Below are positions 48,226 to 60,244 of a DNA stretch of 64,000 bases, one piece after another (positions within the stretch are counted from its first letter, which is position 1; every line of letters begins with the position of its first letter). Made by a program: the position numbers and the translations under genes. Origin of the DNA: Melitaea cinxia. Taxonomy: Eukaryota > Arthropoda > Insecta > Lepidoptera > Nymphalidae. The stretch spans positions 2,294,001 through 2,358,000 of the forward strand of contig NC_059420.1 of the NCBI RefSeq assembly GCF_905220565.1, written 5' to 3'. The notes beneath the pieces were generated by a model, which was given only the letters and a program-made list of their open reading frames with translations, made no database searches and was not told the DNA's origin.

Positions 48226-49760
48226 CAGCGTCTTCAGCCTATCACAGTCCACTGCTGGACATAGACCTCCCCAAGTTCGCGCCCGACATTCTAATTTTCC
48301 GCAATCCTCATCCAGCCTACACCGACAATCTTAGATCGTCGGTCCAGCGGGCCGCAGCATTTATGAGGAAAGGTACAACATGTATTTAAAAAGGAATCAC
48401 AATATCTATTACTCTCACGTAAAAACTACTGAACAGATTGCAATGAAACTCTGTACGTTGATAGCTGGAGATCTAGAATAAAACATAGTCTACTTTTTAT
48501 CCTGACATTCCCATTGTATTTAAAGTTACACGAGTGAGTATCTAAATACCACTATAAGTAAATAAATAAAAAAATCAAAATTAGTTCAAATATTCGATAA
48601 AAATAAATTAGTATAATCGTGAAACTCTTACAAATACCTGTTTTAGTAATTACGGTGATTAATTTTAAAACACACGGACAGAATTTAAATAACCAATTCC
48701 GCTAGTTTTTGTTATGAATCGAAGTTGTACTAGCTTGAACCGCTTTTTAACCGACTTCAAGAAAAGAAGGACGTTATTAATATGATTGAATTTTTATTTT
48801 TATCTTATATTTTTCTACTGCTGAGTTTGCTCGCAAACGAAAAAACACCGACTTCAATTACATCGACAAGTATTACAACGCAAGTAGGCGAAAAAGTAGC
48901 CAAGTAAAAACACACTAAGAAAGATTACTCGAAAAATAGTTATCAAATCTTTATCAAATATAAATGGAAGAACATGACAAGCCTTAGCTTATACAAGAGA
49001 CATCAGAATTAGTAAGCCCAGTGAGAAGTTATGCGGTATACATTGTAAGTCGACGAAAAAATAGTCAAGTAAATACGCATTATTAGATATAACTCGAAAG
49101 TAATTGTCAGATCTCAAATAAATTCAAATGGAAAAAAACGACACGCACCACCTTTCGATTTAAAAAAAATCATCGAAATCAGTCAACAAAGTTAAAAATT
49201 CCGAGAAATCAAATTGAGCAACTCCTCTTTTTTTCAAAGTCAGTTAAAAAAGATGTTACGCCATCGCACGAACAAACAGACTACAGATTCATCTGTTTAT
49301 TATAATAAGTATTTAATATATAGAAAATTATTATCAATAGCGTTGTAAAGCGGCCAAGGACGCGCTTACTCGTGCCGAGAGTAAAAAAACTTACGTGTAC
49401 TTAACCGACTTTAAAATAAGGCACTATTTTCCATTTCAATCAAGTGGAAATAAATTTAATTAAAATCTAATTTTTATTCAATGATTTTTTTTTGGTATGT
49501 TTATATCGTTAACTTTGAAACGATTATTAATAATATTTTATTCCTATTAAATTTTTATTAATAACCAGCTGCGCCACGCGATTTCAACCGCGTAATTTCC
49601 GATCCCGTGAAAATGTTGGGATGAAAAAGTAACCTACGTGTTATTCTAGATGATAGACCTATCTACGTACCGAGTTTCATTAAAATCGATCCGATAGTTC
49701 TTGCGTGAAAGATGCATACCAAACTTTTCAGCTTTATACTATTAATATAGAATGATAATG
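48226..49760. other. B- and F-family fragments; no gene
   Basis: 48226-48370 is a B-family variant; 48770-49255 is an F-family copy. The rest is AT-rich. Nothing coding is recognised. Confidence 0.55.
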
Positions 49761-49764
49761 TAAG

Positions 49765-50900
49765 ACTAGCTGCGCCCACGACTTCGTCTGCGTGGAATAG
49801 TGACTTTGAAAGGCATTTTTTGGATATACCTTTTGGTTTATTTTGGATTATAAGCACCGTCGTTTGGGTATTTACATGTTCAACGTGATTCTTTAAATTG
49901 GCATAACTTTTTAATTTACGAACCGATTGACATGAAACGAACACTAAATGTTAAGTGAAGTTTGCTACAACATATTAGTGAACCGTATCAAAATCGAATA
50001 AGCCGTTTCTGAGATTAGCTTGCACAAAGATATTACATTTACATTTTTATTATATGTATTGGATTTTTACAACCATAGAATTATAGTCTTAATAATAATA
50101 TTTTGTTATAAAATAGGTAAGTTAGTTATTGTTTGTGAGTTTAAGCACATGTACTTTATTGGTTCCATCGTATACACATACATATGATCAGCCCGTTGGC
50201 GCAGTTTGTAGTGGCCCTGCTTGCTGACGCTGTACTTTGTGCAAGATATTACTAATTTTGTACTAAAACACAGTTTATATATTATTTTCAAAAGAGTAAC
50301 TCCGCTCTTACTTATATTATATATATTATATTATATATAGCCTATTCTTCTTTGTAAAGTCCACATTTCGAATCGGCGGTAGCTTTACTTTTAAAATTTA
50401 ATTTAAATATAAATACTTTTTTAAATATATAATTATATTTATGTATTTATATATAAAAAAATAATTTGAAAAATGACGATTCGAGAGTGCTTTTGAAGCC
50501 TATTTCAATAAAGTTATTTTTGCTTTTTATTTTAATTTTGATTCTGTTTCGCGGGTTGTAGGTTCGATTCCCGCCTGAGTCTGGTTGTAATATATGTATT
50601 ATTTTTATATATATTTATCAAAAGGTATATATAAAGCTATATCACTCGGCTGTTACCTACGACACAAGCATTAATTAGCTTACCGTAGGATCTGAAGACT
50701 GTGTGTGTGTGTATGTTACATTTATTTATTTATTATTAATGCAACGGTCACGGCGCTGTGTACTACCGCGGCAAACACCTGTATTGGTCATACAGATGTT
50801 TGCCGTGGTCTGGGCGTTTCTGTTTGCGTGTTGTGTGTTGCCGGACACCCCGACACAGGAGTTTATCCTAGTGGGGGGCCGTTAAGAGTAGGGCGTTATC
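49765..50900. other. Repeat relics and a rearranged SINE; no gene
   Basis: 49765-50020 is a D-family variant ('gcgcccacgacttcgtctgc'). 50738-50900 contains SINE pieces ('gcaacggtcacggcgctgtg', 'gtttgccgtggtctgggcgt') joined to unrelated sequence with 'cccgacacaggagtttatcc'. Open frames overlapping it follow the SINE. Confidence 0.55.
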
Positions 50901-51156
50901 TATACAAAGAAATAAAATTGGAGAGTATGTTTGTCATATTAAAATAATCGCTTTTTACTAAATGTATACACGGTACAAATACCAAAATGACATTTTATAA
51001 AAATTTTGTATGTCTGTCTGTCTGTTTGTTCCGGCTAATCTCTGAAACGGCTGGACCGATTTTGACGGGACTTTAAGTGGCAGATATCTGATGTAGGAGT
51101 AACTTAGGCTACTTTAATTTTAGAAATTTATTTATTTTATAACTGTGCGAACTGCA

Positions 51157-51631
51157 CAATAACATTTTAATATGTACGATTTTTTTTTTTTTGTGTTACC
51201 CTCACATTAGGAATTCTAAACAATTTTTAATATCATATCAAAAATTGACCGCTCCAGCGGGTACATCGTTCCATAGCTTAATTGGCTAGAGCGCCGACAC
51301 GGTCAGTCGGAGACGCGGGTTCGAATCCCGCTGGAGCGGTCAATTTTTGATATGATATTAAAAATTGTTTAGAATTCCTAATGTGAGGGTAACACAAAAA
51401 AAAAATCGTACATATTAAAAATAGCACGGTGTCGTCTCCTGTCAAAGATTTTCATTGTAATATGAAACTTTGAATAGTTACGGGTCTCTGTAAAGAACTC
51501 ACTATAGACGGCGCCACGGTTCGCTTAAACCGAAAATAAAAATCATCATATCAAAAATTTCGCTCTAGCGGGTACATCGTTCCATAGCTTAATTGGCTAG
51601 AGCGCCGACACGGTCAGTCAATAACATTTTA
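51157..51631. mobile_element. Composite tRNA-derived foldback element with 13-bp target duplication
   Basis: Body 51170-51618, flanked by CAATAACATTTTA at 51157-51169 and 51619-51631, inside a D-family repeat whose two halves rejoin in register. The left part is a near-perfect inverted repeat (51165-51261 against 51327-51420, differing by three T in a T run) around a tRNA-like centre. The right part ends in a second, truncated tRNA-like copy (about 51570-51618). A target duplication of this length suggests LINE-type retroposition. No coding capacity. Confidence 0.8.
51267..51339 (+). other. tRNA-like 73-nt cloverleaf (pseudo-tRNA), GGT in anticodon position
   Basis: Acceptor CGTTCCA/TGGAGCG (one G-U), D arm 51276-51292 (GCTTAATTGGCTAGAGC), anticodon arm CCGAC-ACGGTCA-GTCGG, 4-base variable loop, and T arm GCGGG-TTCGAAT-CCCGC. 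A-box and B-box are good. Position 33 is C (normally T) and 37 is C (normally purine), and there is no poly-T terminator near, so a working tRNA-Thr is unlikely. It is better read as the tRNA-derived promoter head of a SINE. Confidence 0.75.
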
Positions 51632-51670
51632 GTTAACTTCCACGCGTTCGAAGTCGCGAGCACAGCTAGT

Positions 51671-52600
51671 TCAGTAAATACCTACTGCAACTATATGGAA
51701 ACAATCGTGGCTAATAACATAAAATTAAATTCCGTATCACAAACAAATATATGCATAATTGTATAGATGAAGAGACATTTATACCGTACGATAAATGTCG
51801 CACGACATGTTACACGACGACACGTTAGTAAAATTAAGAATAATGAGATCTTATATGAATGAAACGTGAAGCAGAGACCCGTGAGTTGACCTGCGTTTAT
51901 TGTATTCGATTTCAAAACGACTTCAGGTCAAAGATAATCTTGAAAATTTACACAATTCACTTAAATGATAAATATGTTAGAAATAAAACATATTTAAATA
52001 CAAGTAAATAATTTAATTACAATTTCGAACCCGCGACCGCTAACACTGTAAGCTGGTACTGTAATCACTGCACAGTCCCGTTGTCTTTACGTAGTCCTGA
52101 TAAATATTATGGTAACTTCTACGTTTCCATGAGCATTAGTATGATTTATTATGGCTTAATATGAAACAGTAAGCATATATACAAAGAAAACAAAGATAAT
52201 AAGTATTTTACATTTATCATACGCAGAAATCAAACATAAGACTGATCACGTAGATAAGAGATATCCAAAACTAATCGAATAGTTTAAAAGTGAAAAACCC
52301 GTTACTAAAATTTAATAAATTCAAATTCCGAACGATAAATGTGTTCCATGTTTTAAAACGTAATCCGTTAAAGTTGGCAGCCCTGTTCTGTGTCGCTGTC
52401 AAATAATTGTCGGATTCGGACAGCGTGGAGTCGAATGGCGGGAACATATTTTGAAAATGGAACGTTTTTGATTTTAAATTCATAACTTGAATTATTTTTG
52501 ATTGAACTTGAAGAACGCATATTTAGAAAATAGAATTGATCTGTTTCTGGATTTTTTTTTAAATTTCGAACGTAACTTACTTTTGTGTGTAATTAATTAG
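51671..52600. other. No gene recognised; GC pocket near 52370-52450
   Basis: Mostly AT-rich. 52370-52450 ('ggcagccctgttctgtgtcg', 'ggattcggacagcgtggagt') is less AT-rich and unlike the surrounding repeats, but it gives no convincing frame. Confidence 0.4.
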
Positions 52601-52610
52601 GGCGTCATTA

Positions 52611-52931
52611 CGCTTCAGCCTGTAATATCACACTCCTGGGCATAGGCTTCTTTCCCTATGTAGGAGAAGGGTAAGAACTTGATCCATCACGCTGCTGCAG
52701 ATATATTCCCTGCTTTGAGTAACGATCACTAACAGGTGTACGTGTTAACCGGGACCGACGGCCTAACGTGCTCTCCGAGGCACGGTGGGGAAGCCCACAA
52801 GGACTGCACAAACACCTAGACCACGGCAAACATCTGTATTACCAATAAAAATGTTTATCATGTGCGGGGATCGAAAACGCAACCGTCAGCACAACAGTCA
52901 CAAATCAGTGCTGTGACCGTTGCGCCAAAGT
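52611..52931 (-). mobile_element. tRNA-derived SINE, near full length, reversed
   Basis: From 'cgcttcagcctgtaatatca' to 'gctgtgaccgttgcgcc'. The B-box is damaged (GGGGATCGAAAACG). It has a short internal deletion relative to 9353-9697. Confidence 0.85.
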
Positions 52932-53504
52932 TACATAGTTAATATTTATGTAACGAAAAGCAGCATATTTTGAATATAGAATGCTTTCATTTCCAAATAT
53001 GGAACTTGATTTTTTTTTATTTAATTGCCGCTTGAATGGTTCATAATATGAAAATAGATTTTTATTTATATTTACATTTTGTAAGCATTTATTTTAGCAT
53101 ACATCTATTAATAACACTGTGTTATATTAGTAATCTTAAAGTAAATTCGGAAAATAATGTAATAATAAAATATTCTTTATAGACATTATGAACTACACTT
53201 AAATTCCGCTCATACCTACTACTACAATATTTGTAATTAAAGTTTTTTATAATTGAAAAAAAATATTGATAAAATTTTGATTATAGAACCAGCTCACTTT
53301 TGTTTGATTTAAGACCTGCTCACAGGTAAAACTTGCCTGTAATATTGACATTTACAAAGTAATGAATTTCCGATATAAAATTTAATGAGAATGTACCCAA
53401 CGTATGTTGATTAAAAATAGAAATATGTTTACTTATATCATAGAAGAAGCAATATTAATTTTAGTTTTATCGTGCTATATTTTATCTATACAAATAAATA
53501 AAAT

Positions 53505-53812
53505 TTAAGTGTCTGTTTGTAATATTAAAATAACCGCTTTTTACTTAATGCAAATAGATTTATTTATACACGGTACAGATACCAAAATAACATTTTTTAC
53601 AATTTTTGTCAGTCTGTCTGTCTGTTTGTTCCGGCTAATCTCTAAAACGGCTGGACCGATTTTGACAGCAGATTCACTGGCAGATAACTGGTATAGTAAG
53701 GATTAACTTAGGCTACTTTTATTTTAGAAATTTATTTATTTTAGAAATCTGCGAACTGAACAATAACTTTTTTGTTAAATTCCACGGGGACAAAGTCGCG
53801 TTCACAGCTAGT
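53505..53812 (-). repeat. D-family repeat, reversed
   Basis: 'ctgtttgtaatattaaaata' to 'cgcgttcacagctagta'. Adjacent to the Harbinger-like fragment. Confidence 0.75.
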
Positions 53813-53856
53813 AATAAATAAACATATTTTGATTTATGATAAGCTCGTTTTATTTT

Positions 53857-54111
53857 TCACCTGATAGTTAAAGCAAGCATCTCCGTAGGATCAACAGGTT
53901 TTCTAAACACATATTGTTTTTGTAAGCGAGGTGCTATCTTGGTAAGTAGTTCTTCAAAACTTGATATCGTCATTCTAAAATATTCCAAAAAATTCTCATG
54001 CCTACATATTTTTAGCGCTACATATTTTCTTTTGAAATAACCTTCGTCTTGTTTCATTGTATAAATATAAAGATTTACCCAAAATTTCCTCTGGTTCTGT
54101 TTCTTTTTCAT
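53857..54111 (-). pseudogene. PIF/Harbinger-like transposase, N-terminal fragment
   Basis: The minus-strand frame encodes MKKKQNQRKFWVNLYIYTMK, then about 23 residues, then ENFLEYFRMTISSFEELLTK and IAPRLQKQYVFRKPVDPTEM followed by LALTIR. 'RKFWV.......G.F......L......F..YFRM....F..LL..+.P.+......R..+.P.E.LA+T+R' is the conserved start of HARBI1-like transposases. The frame stops at ..LALTIR/TGA, exactly where an AG/GTGAAA splice donor reads (CAG/GTGAAA near 53862), so an intron may begin here. The catalytic DDE part is not visible to the left; a D-family repeat follows. Upstream, 54200-54262 has a GC-rich end ('cggcgccgtgtcgcagcacg' on the minus strand) that could be the transposon terminus, with a TTA/TAA-type flank. 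Confidence 0.75.
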
Positions 54112-54199
54112 TCGTCATTTTAGTAACAACAGTAGAATAATTTTTTTGCGATCCATATCCAGACAAGCACGCCCGAGCACACAAACTGCGAAATCTCAA

Positions 54200-54262
54200 C
54201 TGTCAAGTTGCGCGCGGCGCATCGTCCACGGCACCGTGCTGCGACACGGCGCCGTGAAATGT
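54200..54262 (-). repeat. GC-rich imperfect palindrome, possible Harbinger end
   Basis: GGCACCGTG ... CACGGCGCC arms close together, preceded by 'ttgcgcgcggcgcatcgtcc'. The position upstream of the transposase start fits a terminal region; no opposite end was found. Confidence 0.4.
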
Positions 54263-54274
54263 TAATTAAAAAAA

Positions 54275-55735
54275 TTTTCACATGACACGCATCACCTTTC
54301 GATTTAAAGAAAAATCATCTAAACCGGTCCACCCAGTCAAAAGTTCTGAGGTAGCATACATGAAAAAATACAATAAAATTGAGAACCTCTTCTTTTTGGA
54401 AGTCGGTAACTAAAAACAGCAAATTTCACCAAAACACGTATCTGCCTCGGTAATTGTGTCATTAACCTCGTAAAGCTATCGCGTTTTTCGTTCCTTTTTA
54501 TGATACAATATTTTAGACGTGTTGCAGGACACCCGGCTTTACCTTTATTAGAATACTAGCGACTCGCCACGGCTTCGCACGGGTGCAATGCTGATACTAA
54601 ATATAAAATAGGTATATATCTGCAATGTAAGCGCAAAAAATGTGTTTATTTACGACGTCACATTAGAAACCTCTACAACTATCAGTGTTTCTCTACTATA
54701 TTACGCATTTATTATACCTATAAACCTTCCTCTGGAATGACACTATTTACAAAAGAAAACCGCATCAAAATCCGTTGCGTAGTTTTAAAGATCTAAGCAT
54801 ACAGACAGCGGGAAGCGATTTTGTTTTATACTATGTAGTGAGTGATATACGAAAAACTCATTTCACGAACATTAAACTTAACTGATCAATAATTATAAGT
54901 ACATTACGCCTACTACTTAGATATAATAGCGGCTAACATCTGGTTTCAGCTAAATTAGTCAAAAATAAAACCTATTAAAAATTACACTGTATATTTTTTT
55001 CATTTTATAAGTCTTAAAGTTGACTGGTAGATAAGGCTGTAATGCTTTAAGTCCGCCATTTCCGTAGCATGTTATATTACGTAGTGTATTAAAACTAAAC
55101 AGATAAATATTAAGAACAGCATAGCTACATATTCGTTTATTTGATATAATTATATAATTATTTATAATCAAAAAGCTAACATTTTGTTTGTTCAAATGCG
55201 CCTACGTCAGAAACTAATGATACTTCGTAGGCTATATTACATGACGGTAAAACACAAAAACCAAACAATAATTATAAAGTCATCTCATTAACACAACTAT
55301 AATCAAAATTTAAAACTTTTTTTCATTCTAGAATAATAAATAATTTTGTATAATCTGTGACGCGAAGCACTCAGAGCGTGAATCCTTGTTTAATATAGGG
55401 ATATAAGTTTTATATATTTATACATAAGGTACTAACTATGCCCGCGACTTGATTCGCGTGGAATGTAATAAAAAAGTTATTGTTCAGCTCGCAGTTATAA
55501 AATAAATAAATTCTTAAAATAAAAGTAGCCTAAGTTTCTCCTTATTATAATAACATCAACTATCTGCCAGCAAAAATCCCGTCAAAATCGGTTCAGCCGA
55601 CAGACGGACAGACAAAAATTGTAAAAAAAAAATGTTATTTTGGTATATGTACCGTGTACATCCATGTGTATTTAGTAAAAACGTTTATTTTAATATAACA
55701 AACAGACACTCCAATTTTATTTATTTGTATAGATA
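54275..55735. other. F-, E- and D-family repeats; no gene
   Basis: 54275-54410 F-family fragment, 54553-54838 E-family, 55430-55732 D-family with a short deletion before its 'cagacggacagacaaaaatt' block. 54840-55430 is AT-rich without recognised features. Confidence 0.6.
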
Positions 55736-56159
55736 TATATTATTTATATTATGCATATTTATCGAAAAAAAAAAATGTAGCAACTACAGTCGTCCGTTGC
55801 CTATAATATAGGCATTACGTTGTTTACCTTAGCAACACGACCGTGTGTGTGTTATAAGATAATGAAACAACTTTTTCGGATTTTGTCGCCGTTTATAAGG
55901 TTTTTTTAATACCCGAAGTTTCGAATACCTTATAGTAACCATGGTCATGGAGAACTTAATAAATTGCGATAAAATTCGAAAAAGTTTTTTCATTATAATG
56001 AGTGAAATTCGCATAAACATTAGAGACCTTCATTATATATTATTAGAGATTTCCCAAATATGGAGCAGCCCGACTGGGGTAGTACCTCGTCCTCACAGAA
56101 GATCACAGCAAAATAATACTGTTTTCAAGCAGTATTGTGTTCCTGTTGGTGAGTAAGGT

Positions 56160-56160
56160 C

Positions 56161-56246
<86 letters not shown>

Positions 56247-56478
56247 GTGTGTGTGTGTGCGCGCGTATATGTGTATATATATATCAATTATTTAATATTT
56301 TCTTTTGTACGTCTGTCTACCTACTTTAATTTCTGTCTGTAATCGTTCCTTTTTGGGTGTGCTGGAAGAAATCTCTCACAGGGATAAGCACACCCATTAT
56401 ACATGAGTCTCCATGACAAAATATTGTGTATAATCTTGTACGTATAAAAAATTGTTAAATAAAATAAATAAAATAAAA
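56160..56478 (+). mobile_element. RTE-type LINE 3' end with long (GT)n head, inserted in a SINE
   Basis: A (TG)n run from about 56164 to 56268, then 'ttgggtgtgctggaagaaat' and 'ctctcacagggataagcaca', the RTE 3' signature in diverged form, and an (AAATA)n tail. Flanked by TAAGGT (56154-56159 and 56479-56484), a probable target duplication. Confidence 0.7.
56164..56268. repeat. (GT)n microsatellite
   Basis: About 50 TG repeats with GC interruptions; part of the inserted LINE tail. Confidence 0.95.
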
Positions 56479-56957
56479 TAAGGTCCAGAGCTCAAGGGGG
56501 GATTGGGGATTGGGTCGGCAACGCGCTTGCGATGCTTCTGGTGTTGCAGGCATCTAATAAGGTACGGTAATCGCTTACCATCAGGTGAGCCGTACGCTTG
56601 TTTGTCGACCTAGTGACATAAAATAATTTTTAACAAAAAAAAACCGACTTCAAAACGGAAACTAAAAAGTGAAAAATAAATTTACTTAGTACAAAGTAAT
56701 TCGTATTATAATTTAGTTAATCAGAAATGATTAAATAAATATTTTTAAATTTTGAAGTCGGTGCCAAGTAAAACATTAACTACTCTAGTATCTACTCGTA
56801 AGTTGTATGTAATTTGTTTCATTGACTATTAGGTTGAATACTGTTATTATTCTGTTATTGTTTTGACATATCTAATAATATTTTTTGTACTTGTTTGTTG
56901 TGTGTGTGTTGTTTGTATTTGTTGTTGTAGCCAGGTTGTTGTAGTATTTACTTGGCA

Positions 56958-58090
56958 CCAACTTCAAAATTATAAAATATTTATTTAATCATTTCTGATT
57001 AACTAAATCATAATACGAATTACTTTGTACTAAGTAAATTTATTTTTCACGTAGTTTCCGTTTTGAAGTCGGTTTTTTTTTTGTTAAAAATTATTTTATT
57101 TTACAATTTTTAGTGATGGGTAGACCTAACAAGGATGCTTTTTCTCTTATGTCGGGGGTTCGGAAACATACACAATACACAAGCACAAACACCCAGATCA
57201 CGACAAACATCTATATGGCCAATACAAATGTCTGTCGTGCGTGGGGATTGAACCGCTAACGCGTCGACATACTATGACTACTATGAGTAAAGTTCGCTAT
57301 CAGGTGTACGTAATAACAAACGGGACTGACAGCCTAGCGTGTTCTCCGAGGCTAGGTTGGGAGAACCACAAGGATTAACAACTAGACCGAAAATAAATAT
57401 TTTTATAAACATAAATATCCACTCCGAGCGGGAATAGAACCCGCGACCGTCGGTGTTTAGGCGCCGCCGACACGGTACATGCACCCTTATATCAAAGCGG
57501 TCGTCAAACAGCAGAAGGTAACTGCTGTAAATTGTTGAGAAATTCCCTCGAGTGTTTATGGGCTCCATCATCAAACCTGGTCCTGCGACACAGATGATCA
57601 CACAGCAGGTATTTGCTATAAATCGTTGAAAAGTTCTCTCGACTATCTTTCGTCTCCATCATCAGACTTTAATGGCACTTGTAACTCATATAGGTGCAAA
57701 GTTTTTATCAATAGAAACGAATTAAGTTCAAGAAGCAGGTAATTGCTATGAATTGTTAAAGAGTTCCCTCGACTATCTTTCTTCTCCATCATCAGATCGA
57801 CTCCAGACCTTTATTAAATAGTAGTGCTTTATAGTACTTAATGAAAACATGATTAAATTTACTAGTCACCCTTACGATTTTTGAAAGTTTCCCTCGGTTT
57901 CTCTGGGATCCCATCATCAGATCCTGGTTTCCTTGTCATGGTACCAAACTATGAATATCTCCTTTCCAACAAAAAAAGAATTATCAAAATCGGTTCATAA
58001 ACGAAGAAGTTATCTCCGAACATACATAAAAAAAAAATATATATATACGGTCGAATTGAGTAACCTCCTCCTTTTTTTGAAGTCGGTTAA
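56958..58090 (+). mobile_element. F-family element, short form with two internal tandem units
   Basis: Near-collinear with 13054-14490 but with about 130-bp units only at 57604 and 57734, and a shortened SINE part. It shares the tRNA-like B-box block (57420-57450). A related inverted 'gaagtcggtgccaagtaaaa' segment lies just upstream (56640-56957). Confidence 0.7.
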
Positions 58091-60240
58091 AAAAGACCTC
58101 TCCTGACCATGGTTGCTGTAAAGTATCCGAAACGTCAGACATCTAAAAAACTTAATCAACCGCGACAAAATACGAAAATGTTGTTTCATTATTATAATTA
58201 AGAACATTTTTTTTTTATTTTTTATAATTTTTTAATATTTATTTATTAAATAAATAAATATTATATATCAATTTTTATTACACAGGCATAACGCACAGAA
58301 ACAGTGAAAGTTTCATTCAGAACTTTTTATTGTTTATTGAATATACAATAAAAATTAAAATCTCACACTAAAAAACTTGATTCCGTTTTTTTTTTGCTCT
58401 AATCTTTGCATAAGCAAAATAAGTGGCAGCTGAGTTTGATGTGCGAACAACGAACAGTATTTAATTTCCATTACAATTAGGTCTGACACTTTCACCGCTG
58501 AGCGGCGCGGCGCTTCAATAAAAACTTAACATTTCTGACCTTAGACATCTTTCAGTCAAATCGACTACTTAACATAAAATAAATTTGAGTAAAGATTTAT
58601 TAAGTACAATTTATATTAAATATATTAAATCTAGGTTCAAGGTCACGCTTCAAAATCTCACTATGATTATTAAAAAAAAGGAATGTGCTTTAGACCATAC
58701 AACTTAAGTAAAACTTACGAAACGTAACTCTTTCTCTTTCTATCTTCATTAACTTTTATATCTCCCGATCATTTTTCGTAACACTATCGTCACGCATTCA
58801 CCAGCTTACACCCCAAGTTTGTATATATTTTTTGTATGTATGTATTTGTATGTGTTTTTTGCTCAATTACGACAATACGTCTGAGCGGATCTAGATAAAA
58901 TTTAGATCAGAAATAGCTTACGGTCTGAAATAGCAAATGGCTACTTTTTATTCTGGATTTTTTTTTATATCTATGACATACGTAATATAAACGTTCACAC
59001 ACACACATACATTATAGAGATTTATGTGTTTTTTCCTATCGCAGTCCACTGCTGGACACAGGCCTCAACAAGTTCGCGCCAAAAACAGCGTGAACTCATG
59101 TGTTTGTTGTAGTTTGTGGTGTACCTTACCGTTATTAATATTGCATAATGCTTATCTAAACATTACAGATGAACCTGTATATTCATTTACGGCCAGTTTC
59201 AACATCCTATCAATCTCAGAATTCGCTTACTAGAGGTAGAATTTTGACGTAAGCTTCATACACATTGTATCGTAAATCTATCGCTAGTAGGCGAAACCAG
59301 AGACGGATAGAAACAGCCGTTATTAGTATTGTTCATACGTCTTATGGAATTCAACAAGGGATCTGTGATCTATACTCGTATCAAAATTTCTGAGACCGAA
59401 ATGGCAGGAAACATCGAGTATTATAATATAGTAATAGTTACTAGTGGTCGCTCGTTATTCGAATTTCGACCATAATTAATTTAAATTATAAGATTGAAAA
59501 TTAAACAAAAGAGTGTAAACGCGTGTGTGTGTCAAATACAAAGTAGTGTGTGTAATGTTTTTTTTTTATTGATTTAATGTATTTTTCGAGCATAATTAAA
59601 AAAAAAAAAATTAGCATTCTGCACTCCTTCTCTATACAAACTGTAAGTGTGCGAAATTTCATAATCCTACGTCCCGCGCAATTTTCGTAAAAAGGGGTAC
59701 AAAGTTTTTATATTTCAATATTATAACAACGTAAGTTTGAGAAACTCTGACCGACGGAGCTTATCTCAACGGACATTAAAAAAGGTATTCACATCGTTTG
59801 ACATACAAAATATCATTATTACTACTTCGACGGACAGTCGACGACAAAAGTTTTACATTTGAAATTAAACATAAACACGCAACGGTCTTGAAGGCATTAT
59901 ATTAAAAAATTTCAACTAGTTTAATCTAGATAAAAATGTTTGACCCTACGACATTTGTAGTTGTTATTCCGTCTGAGTTATGTTTTAAGTTTTAACTTGA
60001 TTTTTAAAAATCTACGTTAGTATCGGTTGATGTTACATTTCTGTTTAAAATGGTAAAAGTAATCATATCTAATAAAAAATGCTGAAATCTCTCAACGATT
60101 TGTTTCGGAAATAATGAATGTCAATTTAATTTCTTTATTATAATGTAATTGTATTGCATTATTATATTGATAATTTGAAAAAGAATGACTGCTGACAATC
60201 TTATCGGTTCTTCCCAGTAGAACGTACATGAAACATATTA
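58091..60240. other. No gene; AT-rich with a B-family fragment
   Basis: 59036-59110 is a B-family head. 58490-58520 has a short GC pocket ('ccgctgagcggcgcggcgct') with an inverted repeat. 60000-60240 is plain AT-rich sequence. No exon seen. Confidence 0.5.
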
Positions 60241-60244
60241 ATGT

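Larger units (their letters stand above)
56050..56617 (-). mobile_element. A-family SINE, reversed, split by a nested insertion
   Basis: Left half 56050-56159, right half 56485-56617. The two halves rejoin at 'gagtaaggt/ccagagctc' with TAAGGT repeated on both sides of the insertion. Confidence 0.8.

Noticed and set aside
51267..51339. Functional tRNA-Thr (GGT)
   Set aside because: The cloverleaf is good, but position 33 is C and 37 is C, the sequence is part of a palindrome, a truncated second copy is nearby, and it sits inside an insertion with target duplications.
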